From contig CAJFQQ010000011.1 of NCBI GenBank assembly GCA_904419145.1, forward strand, positions 1 to 55,968: a stretch of DNA of 55,968 nt, read 5' to 3'. The notes under the pieces are model-generated. The model ran no database searches. It saw only the letters and a list, made by a program, of their open reading frames with translations, and had not been told where the DNA came from. Of this stretch, positions 8,144-16,520 are shown piece after piece. The first letter of the stretch is position 1, and each line of letters opens with the position of its first letter. Both the position numbers and the translations under genes were made by a program. The stretch is from an uncultured Oscillospiraceae bacterium (GTDB taxonomy: Bacteria > Bacillota > Clostridia > Oscillospirales > Oscillospiraceae).

Positions 8144-8253
8144 AGGAATCCACTGAACACCTATTATATATGGAAAAGCGGGGCCTGACAAGGGCAAAGT
8201 CCCACGATTTTCCCCCGACCACAGGGGCCCCGTATTTGAGAGGAAGCGATCCC

Positions 8254-9384
8254 ATGCTGCACTATCTGGACTATGCTGCCACCACCCCGGTGCCCCGCGC
8301 CGTGGCGGAGGCCATGGTGGAAGCTCTGACGGAGGGGTTTGGCAACCCCTCCTCCCAGTATGACCTGGGCCGGTCGGCCAAGGCTGCCCTGGAGGCCCAC
8401 CGCCGCACCATTGCCGCCGCCCTGGGCTGTCCGCCGGAGCGGCTCTTCTTCACCTCCTGCGGTACGGAGGGGGACAACTGGGCCATCCGCGCTGCCCTGT
8501 GGCAAAACCGCCGTCTGGGCAAGCACATCATCACCACCGCCGTGGAGCACAGCGCCGTACTCCAGTGCATGAAGGATCTGGAGCAGCAGGGGTATACCGT
8601 CACCTATCTGAAACCTGACGGGCAAAACCGCATCACCGCAAGCCAGGTGGCGGAGGCCCTGCGGCCGGACACCGCCCTGGTGTCCATGATGCTGGTGAAT
8701 AACGAGACCGGCACCCGCTACCCGGTGGAGGAGGTGGCCGCCCTGCTCAGAGGCCGGGACACCCTCCTCCACACCGATGCGGTCCAGGGGTTTCTGAAGA
8801 TGCCCTTCACCGCCAAAGGCCTGGGAGCGGACCTCATCACCATCTCCGCCCACAAGATCGGCGGCCCCAAGGGCATCGGCGCGCTGTACATTGGGGAGCG
8901 CCTGCCCCACCCCCGGCCCCTGCTCTTCGGCGGCGGCCAGGAGAGGGGGCTCCGCTCCGGCACGGAGGCCACCGCCCAGATCGCAGGCTTTGCCAAGGCC
9001 GTGGAGCTGCGGCTGGCCCGTCTGGAGGAGATCAATACCCAAATGGCGGCGCTCCGGGACTACGCGGCGGAGCGGCTGCAGGAGATCCCCACCCTTCAGT
9101 TCATTGGGCAGGCGGATGCCCCCCATATCCTCTCCCTCTCCCTGCCGGGCTACCCCAGCCAGAACATCGTCAATGACCTGGGCAGCCAGGGCATCTGCGT
9201 CTCCGCCGGCTCCGCCTGCCACCAGGGGAAGGCCAGCCATGTCCTCACCGCCATGGGCCTACCCAAGAAGGTCTCCGCCGGGACCATCCGGGTCAGCTTC
9301 GGCCCGGAGACCACCCGGGAGGACATTGACGCCCTGGCGGCTGCCCTCCGGGAGCACAAGGAGCGCCGTTTCCCCATGCTGTAA
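8254..9384 (+). CDS. Cysteine desulfurase (NifS/IscS family)
   Basis: This PLP-dependent enzyme removes sulfur from L-cysteine as a protein persulfide for Fe-S clusters or tRNA thiolation. The protein (376 aa from this ATG) starts with the family signature LHYLDYAATTPVPRAV. It has the PLP-Lys motif TISAHKIGGPKGIGALY (about residues 197-213) and the active-site Cys loop SAGSACHQGKASHVL (about residues 322-336). The SD GAGAGGA lies about 8 bases before the chosen ATG; a 28-residue longer reading from 8170 has no homology-like content. The neighbouring tRNA thio-modification gene mtaB is divergent, which may reflect a shared sulfur theme but is not proof. It is likely a stand-alone transcript with a weak hairpin after the stop. 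Confidence 0.9.
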   Translation: MLHYLDYAATTPVPRAVAEAMVEALTEGFGNPSSQYDLGRSAKAALEAHRRTIAAALGCPPERLFFTSCGTEGDNWAIRAALWQNRRLGKHIITTAVEHSAVLQCMKDLEQQGYTVTYLKPDGQNRITASQVAEALRPDTALVSMMLVNNETGTRYPVEEVAALLRGRDTLLHTDAVQGFLKMPFTAKGLGADLITISAHKIGGPKGIGALYIGERLPHPRPLLFGGGQERGLRSGTEATAQIAGFAKAVELRLARLEEINTQMAALRDYAAERLQEIPTLQFIGQADAPHILSLSLPGYPSQNIVNDLGSQGICVSAGSACHQGKASHVLTAMGLPKKVSAGTIRVSFGPETTREDIDALAAALREHKERRFPML

Positions 9385-9508
9385 ACGCGGCCGTCCGCCC
9401 CAGCAAATTGTCTGGAGCGGGCGACTATTTTTGGGGCTATTGTGGTAAAAACGCACAAATATTCCCATTGTTTTTCTCTCCTCTCTGTCCGCCTCCGAAC
9501 GCCTGCTT

Positions 9509-9536
9509 TTGCTTGCGGCCCCTGTCCGGGTATGAT
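9509..9536 (+). promoter_or_regulatory. Promoter for the galactose operon
   Basis: TTGCTT (9509-9514), 16-base spacer, TATGAT (9531-9536), 33 bases before galK. The rest of 9385-9568 holds an imperfect hairpin near 9391-9427 followed by TATTTTT, possibly the terminator of the desulfurase gene. Confidence 0.55.
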
Positions 9537-9568
9537 ACAATAAGGCAAACACATCAGGCGGAGGAGGG

Positions 9569-10861
9569 ATGGCTTTGCAGACGGTCCGAGAAGTCACTGC
9601 GGGACTGCACAATGGAAGATGGCAAGACACGTTGAGCCGTATCTACGGGGACGATGCCTCCCGGGCTGCCGGGCGGCTTCTGGCGCTTGTAGACGGCTTT
9701 TGTGATTTTTATGGGGCCGATGAGGACACCACCGTCGCCCTCTACTCCTGTCCCGGCCGCACGGAGCTGGGGGGAAACCACACGGACCACCAGCGGGGCC
9801 ACGCCCTGGCCGCCAGCGTGGACCTGGACACCATCGCCTGCGTCCATCCCAATGACAGCGGCATGATCCGGGTCAAGTCCCAGCACCACCGCATCGCCGA
9901 AATCGATCTGGCCCATCTGGAGCCTCAGCCGAGGGAAACCGGCCGCTCCCCCTCCCTGGTCCGGGGCATTGCCGCTCGGATCTCCTCCATGGGGTACGCC
10001 GTTGGCGGATTCGACGCCTACACCACCACCCAGGTCCTCCGGGGCGGCGGTCTCAGCTCCTCCGCCGCCTTCGAGGTGCTGGTGGGAGAGATCATCAACC
10101 ACCTCTACTGCGATGGCGCGCTGACCGCCTGTCAGCTGGCCCAGATCGCCCAGTGGGCGGAAAATGAGTACTTCGGCAAGCCCTGCGGGGTGCTGGATCA
10201 GATGGCCTGTGCCACCGGCGGCGTGATTGCCATTGACTTTGGGGACAAGGACCGCCCGGAGGTCCGCCATGTGGACTTTGACCTCCGGGGCGCCGGATAC
10301 GCATTGTGTATTGTGGACACCGGCTACAGCCACGCCGATTTGAAGGAGGACTTTGCCGCCATTCCCCGGGAGATGCGGGCTGTGGCATCCTGCTTTGGAA
10401 AGGAGCTGCTCTCCCAGGTCTCCCCCACAGACTTTTATGCCAGCATCCCGGAGATCCGCCGCCGGTGCGGCGACCGGGCGGTGCTGCGGGCCATCCACTT
10501 CTTTTTGGACGATTCTCTGGTGGGGCGCCAGCTTCAGGCCATCGTCCAGGGCGATGTGGAAACTTTCCTCACCCTGGTGTCCCAGTCCGGCCGCTCCTCC
10601 TATATGTATCTGCAGAACGTCTCCACCTACCGGGACCCCGCCCATCAGGATATGGCGGTGCTGCTGGCAGTGGCGGAGCAGCTGCTGGGGGGCCGGGGCG
10701 CCTGCCGGGTCCACGGCGGCGGCTTTGCCGGCACCATTCAGACCTTCGTGCCCTTGGACATGGTGGAGTTTTTCTGCGCCGCCATGGAGGCAGTGGCTGG
10801 GAAAAACGCCTGCCACGTCCTCTCCTTCCGCAGCACGGGCGCCTGCTGTGTTATCCAATGA
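9569..10861 (+). CDS. galK: Galactokinase
   Basis: This GHMP kinase phosphorylates galactose to galactose-1-phosphate in the Leloir pathway. Motifs in order: the galactokinase signature GRTELGGNHTDHQRGHAL (about residues 62-79, where the common E-H-T-D is N-H-T-D), the ATP-binding GGGLSSSAAFEVLVGE (about residues 152-167), and the C-terminal GHMP motif CRVHGGGFAGTIQTFVP. The length of 430 aa fits the larger clostridial type. SD GGAGGAGG lies directly upstream of the ATG. It is followed 23 bases later by galT on the same strand, forming a compact galactose operon; no galE or galactose transporter lies in the window. Confidence 0.93.
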   Translation: MALQTVREVTAGLHNGRWQDTLSRIYGDDASRAAGRLLALVDGFCDFYGADEDTTVALYSCPGRTELGGNHTDHQRGHALAASVDLDTIACVHPNDSGMIRVKSQHHRIAEIDLAHLEPQPRETGRSPSLVRGIAARISSMGYAVGGFDAYTTTQVLRGGGLSSSAAFEVLVGEIINHLYCDGALTACQLAQIAQWAENEYFGKPCGVLDQMACATGGVIAIDFGDKDRPEVRHVDFDLRGAGYALCIVDTGYSHADLKEDFAAIPREMRAVASCFGKELLSQVSPTDFYASIPEIRRRCGDRAVLRAIHFFLDDSLVGRQLQAIVQGDVETFLTLVSQSGRSSYMYLQNVSTYRDPAHQDMAVLLAVAEQLLGGRGACRVHGGGFAGTIQTFVPLDMVEFFCAAMEAVAGKNACHVLSFRSTGACCVIQ

Positions 10862-10884
10862 CTTTATCAACAAGGAGGGTCCCC

Positions 10885-12366
10885 ATGGACCGCTACATCG
10901 ACCTTCTGATCGCATACGGCTTGGAAAAGCACCTCATCGAACCCGCGGACGCCGTCTGGTGCCGCAACGCCCTGCTGGACCTTCTGGGCCGGACGGACTA
11001 CACCCCCGGCAAGCCTCTGCCCGCCGTGCCGCTGGCAGAGATCTTGGCCACCCTCACAGACAATGCCGTGGCCCGGGGGCTCTGTGCCGATGACACCACC
11101 AGCCGGGATCTGTTCGACACCCGCCTCATGGGCGCTCTGACGCCCCGGCCCAGTCAGGTGCGCCGGCAGTTCTTCGATTTGTATGCCCAGTCCCCCCAGG
11201 CAGCTACCGACTGGTACTATGCCTTCAGCTGCGACACCAACTACATCCGCCGGGATCGGATCGCCCGGGATCTGCGCTGGCAGGCGGACACGCCCTACGG
11301 GACGCTGGACCTGTCCATCAACCTCTCCAAGCCGGAGAAGGACCCCAAGGCGGCAGCGGCCCTGCGCCACGCGGTGAACACCAAATACCCCCTCTGCGCC
11401 CTGTGCGCGGAGAACGAGGGGTACGCCGGGCGCATGGACCACCCGGCCCGTCAGAACCACCGGGTCATTCCCCTGACGGTGGCCGGGGAGCCCTGGTACC
11501 TCCAGTACTCCCCCTACGTCTATTTCCCCGAGCACTGCATCCTCCTCAGCCACGACCACCGGCCCATGGAGATCTCCCAGCAGACCTTTCGCCGGCTGCT
11601 GGATTTTGTCACCCAATTCCCCCACTACTTCATGGGCAGCAACGCAGATCTGCCCATTGTGGGTGGCTCCATCCAGACCCACGACCACTTCCAGGGCGGG
11701 CGCTATCCCTTCCCCATGGAGCGGGCGAAAATGGAGGAGACGTTCACTGTCCCGCAGTTTTCCGATGTGGAGGCGGGCATCCTCCGCTGGCCTCTGTCGG
11801 TGATCCGCCTGCGCTGCGGCGATCCGGACCGGCTGGTACAGCTGGCCGGACACATTCTGGAGCGCTGGCGGCAGTATTCCGACGAGCGTGTGCAGCTCCT
11901 TGCCGAGACGGACGGCGAGCCCCACAACACTATCACCCCCATCGCCCGGCGGCGGGGGGACGCCTACGAACTGGATCTGGCCCTGCGCAACAACCGCACC
12001 ACAGAGGAATATCCCTTGGGCCTGTTCCACCCCCATCCGGAGATCCACCACATCAAGCGGGAGACCATCGGCCTCATCGAGGTGATGGGCCTGGCCATCC
12101 TGCCTCCCCGGCTGAAGGGGGAGCTGGCCGCGGTGGCGGACTGCCTGGTGCGGGGCGGAGATCTCCGCGCCGAGGCGCTGACGGCTCCCCACGCCCCCTG
12201 GGCGGAGAGCCTGTGCAGGCGGTACGCCTTTACGGCTGACAATGTGGAGGAGATCCTGCAAAAGGAGGTTGGGCTGGAGTTTGCCCGGGGGCTGGAGCAC
12301 GCCGGCGTGTTCAAGACAGATGCGGCAGGCCGCGCAGCCTTCCGCCGGTTCCTCGCCACACTGTAA
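10885..12366 (+). CDS. galT: UDP-glucose--hexose-1-phosphate uridylyltransferase (GalT2 type)
   Basis: The enzyme transfers UMP from UDP-glucose to galactose-1-phosphate, the second Leloir step. At 493 residues it belongs to the long Firmicutes-type GalT family. Recognisable parts are YAFSCDTNYIRRDRIARD, the cysteine-containing CALCAENEGYAGRMDHPARQNHR region (about residues 170-193; CxxC), and the nucleophilic histidine region GSIQTHDHFQGG (about residues 257-268). It starts at the ATG behind AAGGAGGG; the upstream-extended frame from 10306 overlaps galK. It is co-transcribed with galK and with the small membrane gene 29 bases downstream. Confidence 0.93.
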   Translation: MDRYIDLLIAYGLEKHLIEPADAVWCRNALLDLLGRTDYTPGKPLPAVPLAEILATLTDNAVARGLCADDTTSRDLFDTRLMGALTPRPSQVRRQFFDLYAQSPQAATDWYYAFSCDTNYIRRDRIARDLRWQADTPYGTLDLSINLSKPEKDPKAAAALRHAVNTKYPLCALCAENEGYAGRMDHPARQNHRVIPLTVAGEPWYLQYSPYVYFPEHCILLSHDHRPMEISQQTFRRLLDFVTQFPHYFMGSNADLPIVGGSIQTHDHFQGGRYPFPMERAKMEETFTVPQFSDVEAGILRWPLSVIRLRCGDPDRLVQLAGHILERWRQYSDERVQLLAETDGEPHNTITPIARRRGDAYELDLALRNNRTTEEYPLGLFHPHPEIHHIKRETIGLIEVMGLAILPPRLKGELAAVADCLVRGGDLRAEALTAPHAPWAESLCRRYAFTADNVEEILQKEVGLEFARGLEHAGVFKTDAAGRAAFRRFLATL

Positions 12367-12395
12367 CCTGTATTTTCTTTAAGGAGGTATCAGGC

Positions 12396-12710
12396 ATGAC
12401 TTGGTATACGCCCGTACTGTTTGGTCTGAATCTGATCAGCACCATCAATTTCGTCCTTTTGCCTGCTGCGGCTGTCCTGCTGCTCTTCTTTCTCAAGCGG
12501 AACCTCCTGTGGGCCGCCCCCATTTTCTCCACTGCTCTCATGGTCGCAGTGGATGTGATTGCGGTGGGTTCCTCTCTCCTGACGGTGGGGGAGGCCCGGG
12601 GGATGTTCTTGATCGTTATCGTCCCGATTCACCTGGTTGTCACCATCGTTTTGACTGGGCTCGCCTATGTGGCGGCGTACCTGCTGAGGCGGAAGAACCG
12701 GAGGACGTGA
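12396..12710 (+). CDS. Small hypothetical membrane protein
   Basis: The 104-residue protein is mostly hydrophobic, with three predicted membrane helices (about residues 7-32, 38-62 and 68-97) and a short basic C-terminus (RRKNRRT). I do not recognise a family. A very strong SD (AAGGAGG, 7 bases before the ATG) and good codon use support a real gene. Its position directly after galT suggests co-transcription, but nothing in it marks it as a sugar transporter. Confidence 0.65.
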   Translation: MTWYTPVLFGLNLISTINFVLLPAAAVLLLFFLKRNLLWAAPIFSTALMVAVDVIAVGSSLLTVGEARGMFLIVIVPIHLVVTIVLTGLAYVAAYLLRRKNRRT

Positions 12711-12789
12711 CGTGGCCGTTTTCTGCGGCCGGGAGCGTCGTCCTGTCTGCTTCAGCTGACTCCTTCGGCCCCAATTAGCTGCTTTCCTC

Positions 12790-12818
12790 TTGCCTTTTCC
12801 CGATCTTCCGCTTATAAT
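12790..12818 (+). promoter_or_regulatory. Promoter for the radical SAM gene
   Basis: TTGCCT (12790-12795), 17-base spacer, TATAAT (12813-12818). The expected start of transcription falls near 12825, just before the hairpin at 12828. Confidence 0.7.
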
Positions 12819-12827
12819 GGTGCGTTA

Positions 12828-12852
12828 GGGGAGGATGCCCTGCATCCTCCCC
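12828..12852 (+). promoter_or_regulatory. GC-rich hairpin at the extreme 5' end of the radical SAM transcript
   Basis: GGGGAGGATGC (12828-12838) pairs with GCATCCTCCCC (12842-12852), then TGTTTTC. Its position right at the predicted transcription start suggests a 5'-protective stem or an attenuator. It could also terminate read-through from upstream. Confidence 0.6.
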
Positions 12853-12891
12853 TGTTTTCAAAATTTATCGGATAGAGAGTGAGCGTGTGCC

Positions 12892-14391
12892 ATGGAAGAG
12901 AAAAAAGGCGTCATCGTGCTGGTGGCATTTTACAATACCAAAGCCCTGGGTGTCCGCTATCTGGAGACGGCTCTGAAAAAGGCCGGCTACGATGTGGAGA
13001 CCATTTTCTATAAATCCTTTAACAGCATCCACCCCTCCAAGACCACGCAGCGGGAGCTGGAGCTGCTGGTGGAGCGCATCCGGAGCGCCCAGCCCATGCT
13101 CATCGGCCTGTCGGTGATGAGCTCTATGTATCTCGACACCGTGGAACTGGTAATCGAGGCCATTGACAAGCACTTTGACCTCCCGGTGGCCTACGGCGGG
13201 GCTTTCACCTCCATGTTCCCCGAGCGGTTCCTCCGGCGGGAGGGCAAGGACTTCTCCATCCGCACCGACGGGGAGCACGCCCTGTGCGCCCTGGCCGACG
13301 CCCTGCGCACCGGCAGTGACTGGCACGATATCCCCTGCCTGGGGTATCTGGAGAACGGGACCAAGACCATCAACCCCATCAGCGGTCTGGAGAGCGACAT
13401 CGACAACTACGGCCTCCCCGCCATCCAGTGCGAGAAGGCATGCTTCATCGAGCATGACAAGGTGGTGGAGGGGGATCCCCAGCTGAGCACCCTCAGCTAT
13501 GAGGTCATCGCCTCCCGGGGCTGCCCCTTCACCTGCTCCTACTGCTGCTGCATCAACCTCCATCGCCTGTTCCAGGGCACCGGCACCAAATACGTCCGGA
13601 CCCGCTCGGTGCAGAGCGTGATGGAGGAGCTGAAGATCGCCAAGAAGGTCTGCAAGAAGCTGGTGTTCGTCCACTTCTACGACGAGATCTTCCCCAACAC
13701 CCCCGGCTGGGTGGACGAGTTCGTGGTGGAGTACAAGAAGCACATCGACCTGCCCTTCACCATCTGGTCCCACCCCAAGATGGTAGATCCGGAGATGCTG
13801 CGCAAGCTCAAGGCCGTGGGGCTCACCGAGGTCATCATGGGCATCCAGTCCGGCTCCCCCCATATCCGCAAGGATGTGTTCCACCGCTATGAGTCCAACG
13901 ACGATATCATCGAGGCCACCCGCGTGATCCACGACTCCGGGGTGTTCTGGGCCAGCTATGACTTCATGCTCCGCCACCCCTTCGAGACCCTGGACACGCT
14001 GAAGGAAACCTATTTCCTGGTGAAGAAGATGCACGGCCCCTTTGAGCTCCAGCTCCATGGGCTCAACTTCCTGCCCGGCACCGACATTGTCCAGATGGCC
14101 ATTGACCAGGGGTATCTCACCGCCGAGGAGATGGACAAGATCATGTATGCCCCCATGGAGGAGCAGTTCGGCGCCTACTGGCACCGGAGCAACGACGCGG
14201 ACAGCCAGATGTGGTACAACATGATCTACTGCCTCCAGTTCAAGTCCACCCGGAAGAAAGTGGAGCAGTGGGAGAACGATCCCGCCGCCCACCGCGCCGA
14301 GATCAACGCCCTGTATGAGAAAGCCCAGAAGCTGGCAAAAGCCCGTTACTACTACAAGAAGGCCCGGGTCGTTCTGAAGAGCAAGCTGTAA
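12892..14391 (+). CDS. B12-binding domain/radical SAM protein
   Basis: The 499-residue protein has the two-domain layout of cobalamin-dependent radical SAM enzymes. An N-terminal Rossmann-like B12-binding domain (about residues 1-135) contains VIVLVAFYNTKALGVRYLE and PMLIGLSVMSSMYLDTVEL. The radical SAM core starts with ASRGCPFTCSYCCC (CxxxCxxC, about residues 205-218), followed by FVHFYDEIFP and GLTEVIMGIQSGSP. A helical C-terminal part is rich in Lys. Family members methylate or rearrange lipids, antibiotics or cofactors; the substrate here cannot be told. The zinc-ribbon gene 17 bases downstream is probably in the same transcript. Start: an ATG with only a weak purine stretch (GTGAGCG) upstream. 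Confidence 0.85.
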   Translation: MEEKKGVIVLVAFYNTKALGVRYLETALKKAGYDVETIFYKSFNSIHPSKTTQRELELLVERIRSAQPMLIGLSVMSSMYLDTVELVIEAIDKHFDLPVAYGGAFTSMFPERFLRREGKDFSIRTDGEHALCALADALRTGSDWHDIPCLGYLENGTKTINPISGLESDIDNYGLPAIQCEKACFIEHDKVVEGDPQLSTLSYEVIASRGCPFTCSYCCCINLHRLFQGTGTKYVRTRSVQSVMEELKIAKKVCKKLVFVHFYDEIFPNTPGWVDEFVVEYKKHIDLPFTIWSHPKMVDPEMLRKLKAVGLTEVIMGIQSGSPHIRKDVFHRYESNDDIIEATRVIHDSGVFWASYDFMLRHPFETLDTLKETYFLVKKMHGPFELQLHGLNFLPGTDIVQMAIDQGYLTAEEMDKIMYAPMEEQFGAYWHRSNDADSQMWYNMIYCLQFKSTRKKVEQWENDPAAHRAEINALYEKAQKLAKARYYYKKARVVLKSKL

Positions 14392-14408
14392 AAAAGGAGG
14401 AGAGCGCC

Positions 14409-14636
14409 ATGGTGTGCCCCCAGTGCGGGAAGGAGATGCGCCCCGGATTCCTCCAGGGCGGCAGAACACTGGTATTCAACCAGAAGCAGTACCGCGTCTC
14501 CATCGCCCCCAGAAAAGAAGGGGATGTGGAGATCGTCTGGAACCTGGCGGCTGACGCGGACTTCCATGGCTTCATCTGCACGGACTGCGGCCTAGTGGTG
14601 TTCGACTACGAGCACCCCATGGACCGCTGGCTGTAA
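14409..14636 (+). CDS. Small zinc-ribbon protein (PF20097/DUF6487-like)
   Basis: The 75-residue protein has two CxxC knuckles, CPQCGKEMRPGFL near the start and CTDCGLVVFDY near the end, with a beta-rich middle. This fits small zinc-ribbon proteins of the PF20097 type. Its function is unknown. SD AAGGAGG precedes the ATG. Its tight position after the radical SAM gene suggests a joint transcript ending at the terminator at 14643. Confidence 0.75.
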   Translation: MVCPQCGKEMRPGFLQGGRTLVFNQKQYRVSIAPRKEGDVEIVWNLAADADFHGFICTDCGLVVFDYEHPMDRWL

Positions 14637-14642
14637 TGAATC

Positions 14643-14680
14643 AACGGTGAGAGACCCTGCCGGGCCTCTCACCGTTTTTA
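14643..14680 (+). terminator. Intrinsic terminator
   Basis: AACGGTGAGAG (14643-14653) pairs with CTCTCACCGTT (14666-14676), followed by TTTTA. Confidence 0.88.
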
Positions 14681-14733
14681 TGCCGCGCTTTTCTGTCGGG
14701 TGGATTTTTTCTCGTCTCGTCCGGATTTTCCTC

Positions 14734-14764
14734 TTGACTTGGAGTATACTCCAGGTTCTATAAT
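14734..14764 (+). promoter_or_regulatory. MerR-type operator/promoter of the DUF362 gene
   Basis: TTGACT (14734-14739) and TATAAT (14759-14764) are separated by 19 bases, and the spacer contains the dyad TGGAGTATACTCCA. A 19-base spacer with a central dyad is the hallmark of promoters activated by MerR-family regulators through DNA distortion. A near-identical site lies in front of the merR-like gene at 16392-16422. Confidence 0.85.
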
Positions 14765-14859
14765 ACTGTCATACAGAAATCCGCCGCGCCTGCCCCAGCC
14801 TCTGCGCGTTCAGACCGGCACCGCGCGGCCACCATGATTTGACAAGGAGGAATCCCAAA

Positions 14860-15864
14860 ATGGCCAATCAAAAGCTTGTTCCCGGCACCGGCGGGGACCA
14901 CTACATCCCCTATGACCAGCGGACCGGCAGTGAATCCGTCGTCTACTTTACCAGAGACCTCTCCGCGGAGGGCCTGCGCCGGATCTTCAGCCGGGTCAGC
15001 GCCCCTCTGACCGGAAAGATCGCCGTCAAGCTCCACACCGGTGAGCCCCACGGCCCCAACATCATCCCCCGGCCCTGGGTGGAGTCCCTCATCAAAAATG
15101 ATCTGCCGGACGCCACCATCGTGGAGACCAACACCTACTACGAGGGGGAGCGCTACACCACCGAGCAGCACCTGGAGACCCTGAAGGTCAACGGCTGGAC
15201 CTTCTGCCCGGTGGACATCATGGATGCGGACGGCGTCACCACCCTGCCGGTGAAGGACGGCAAGTGGTTCACCGAGATGCACATGGGGAAGAACATCCTC
15301 AACTACGACTCTCTCTTTGTCCTCACCCACTTCAAAGGGCACGCCATGGGCGGCTTCGGCGGCTCCAACAAGAACATCGGCATCGGCTGCGCCGACGGGC
15401 GGATCGGCAAAAAGGAGATCCACACCATTCCCGGCTCTGACGACATGTGGAGCATCCACACAGAGGAGTTCATGGAGCGGATGACCGAGTCGGCCAAGGC
15501 GGTGGTGGACCACTTTGCCCCCCACATCACCTTTGTGAACGTGCTGCGGAACATGTCCGTATCCTGCGACTGTGAGGGAACCGCCGCCGAGCCCGTGGTG
15601 ACCCCCAATATCGGCATCCTGGCCTCCCTGGATATCCTGCCCCTGGACCAGGCCAGCGTGGATCTGGTCTATGCCCTGAAGGAGGAGGACCACCACGCCC
15701 TGGTGGAGCGCATGGAGACCCGCCACGGCCTGCGCCAGCTCACCTATATGAAGGAGCTGGGCATGGGCAGCGACAAATACCGTCTGGTGGACATTGACCA
15801 CGACGACGCGGCCATCACCGCCCAGGATGCGGTAAAAGACGTGGTCCCCTTCTCCGGGGAGTAA
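14860..15864 (+). CDS. DUF362 domain-containing protein
   Basis: The 334-residue protein carries the DUF362 pattern. It has the N-terminal phrase IAVKLHTGEPHGPNIIPRPW (about residues 51-70), then VETNTYYEGERY, and the core THFKGHAMGGFGGSNKNIGIG (positions 155-175) that typifies the family, followed by CADGRIGKKEIH. DUF362 proteins are often linked to Fe-S chemistry and redox proteins, but the reaction is unsettled. There is no added 2x4Fe-4S ferredoxin domain here. The ATG chosen lies 8 bases after AAGGAGG; a TTG at 14839 overlaps that SD region and is unlikely. Control by the MerR protein encoded downstream is inferred from the shared operator. Confidence 0.85.
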   Translation: MANQKLVPGTGGDHYIPYDQRTGSESVVYFTRDLSAEGLRRIFSRVSAPLTGKIAVKLHTGEPHGPNIIPRPWVESLIKNDLPDATIVETNTYYEGERYTTEQHLETLKVNGWTFCPVDIMDADGVTTLPVKDGKWFTEMHMGKNILNYDSLFVLTHFKGHAMGGFGGSNKNIGIGCADGRIGKKEIHTIPGSDDMWSIHTEEFMERMTESAKAVVDHFAPHITFVNVLRNMSVSCDCEGTAAEPVVTPNIGILASLDILPLDQASVDLVYALKEEDHHALVERMETRHGLRQLTYMKELGMGSDKYRLVDIDHDDAAITAQDAVKDVVPFSGE

Positions 15865-15908
15865 ACCGCAGTCCGAATGTTTGAAAAGCCTTCCTTTTCC
15901 TTTCCATG

Positions 15909-15948
15909 GAACAGGGGATGGCGCCTTTTGGGGCGCCATCCCCTGTTC
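15909..15948. terminator. Bidirectional intrinsic terminator between DUF362 and merR genes
   Basis: GAACAGGGGATGGCGCC (15909-15925) pairs with GGCGCCATCCCCTGTTC (15932-15948) around a 6-base loop. It separates two convergent genes. Confidence 0.85.
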
Positions 15949-15965
15949 TCATTCTGCGGTGCGTC

Positions 15966-16361
15966 TTACTGGCCCGATGCCTGGAGCCGGAGCAGCTCCT
16001 TCTCCTTCTGCACCAGGACCTGCTCATAGCGCTCAATCTTGTGGTTGAGGCGGTCCAAGGACTGCTGCATGTCCGCCATCCGCTCCATCAGCTGGTCCCG
16101 CTGCTCCATCAGGATCTCCTTGCGGGCGTTGATGGTGCTGTCCCCCTGCTGGAACAGGGCCACATACTCGATCAGCGCCTCGATCTGGACCCCTGCGGCG
16201 CGCATGCACTTCATCAGCTCGATCCATCGGCAGGAGGCCTCGTCGTAGTCCCGGATGCCGCTCTTGTTCCGCGGCACCGGCGGAAGCAGCCCGATGCGCT
16301 CATAGTAGCGCAGGGTATCCGCAGAAATATCGTATTTTTTGCTCACCTCGGCAATCGTCAT
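15966..16361 (-). CDS. MerR family transcriptional regulator
   Basis: The 131-residue protein has the N-terminal MerR winged helix (MTIAEVSKKYDISADTLRYYERIGLLPP). The second part of the DNA-binding domain is SGIRDYDEASCRWIELMKCMRAAGV, and a long coiled-coil dimerisation helix runs from about residue 72 to the end. The pattern resembles the AdhR/NmlR-like group sensing aldehydes or oxidants. The conserved effector Cys cannot be assigned with certainty, although C44 and C52 are candidates. The gene has a self-type operator at 16392-16422 and faces the DUF362 gene, whose promoter has the same dyad. I infer auto-activation and control of DUF362. Confidence 0.9.
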   Translation of the reverse strand: MTIAEVSKKYDISADTLRYYERIGLLPPVPRNKSGIRDYDEASCRWIELMKCMRAAGVQIEALIEYVALFQQGDSTINARKEILMEQRDQLMERMADMQQSLDRLNHKIERYEQVLVQKEKELLRLQASGQ

Positions 16362-16391
16362 GCCTTGCCACCTCCTATGGTTCCTGGCAAC

Positions 16392-16422
16392 AGCATACCA
16401 CCTGGAGTATACTTTAAGTCAA
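16392..16422 (-). promoter_or_regulatory. MerR-type operator/promoter of the merR gene
   Basis: Read leftward: TTGACT (16417-16422), 19-base spacer with the AGTATACT core and CCAGG, TATGCT (16392-16397). The core GTATACTCCAGGT is shared with the site at 14734-14764. Confidence 0.82.
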
Positions 16423-16463
16423 GCCCTTTTTCCTGATTTCCGCCGAAAAAACCGCCCAGCCCT

Positions 16464-16491
16464 TTGCAGCCTCCCCTTCCCGTGGTACAAT
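16464..16491 (+). promoter_or_regulatory. Promoter for the dihydrouridine synthase gene
   Basis: TTGCAG (16464-16469), 16-base spacer, TACAAT (16486-16491), 29 bases before the ATG. Confidence 0.5.
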
Positions 16492-16520
16492 GTGGAAAAC
16501 ACCAGACAAGGAGAACCGCC

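Noticed and set aside
12711-12891. Short open frame reading from 12401 into the gap after the small membrane gene
   Set aside because: It overlaps the better supported 12396-12710 gene in another frame and has no SD. The gap holds only a promoter and hairpin.
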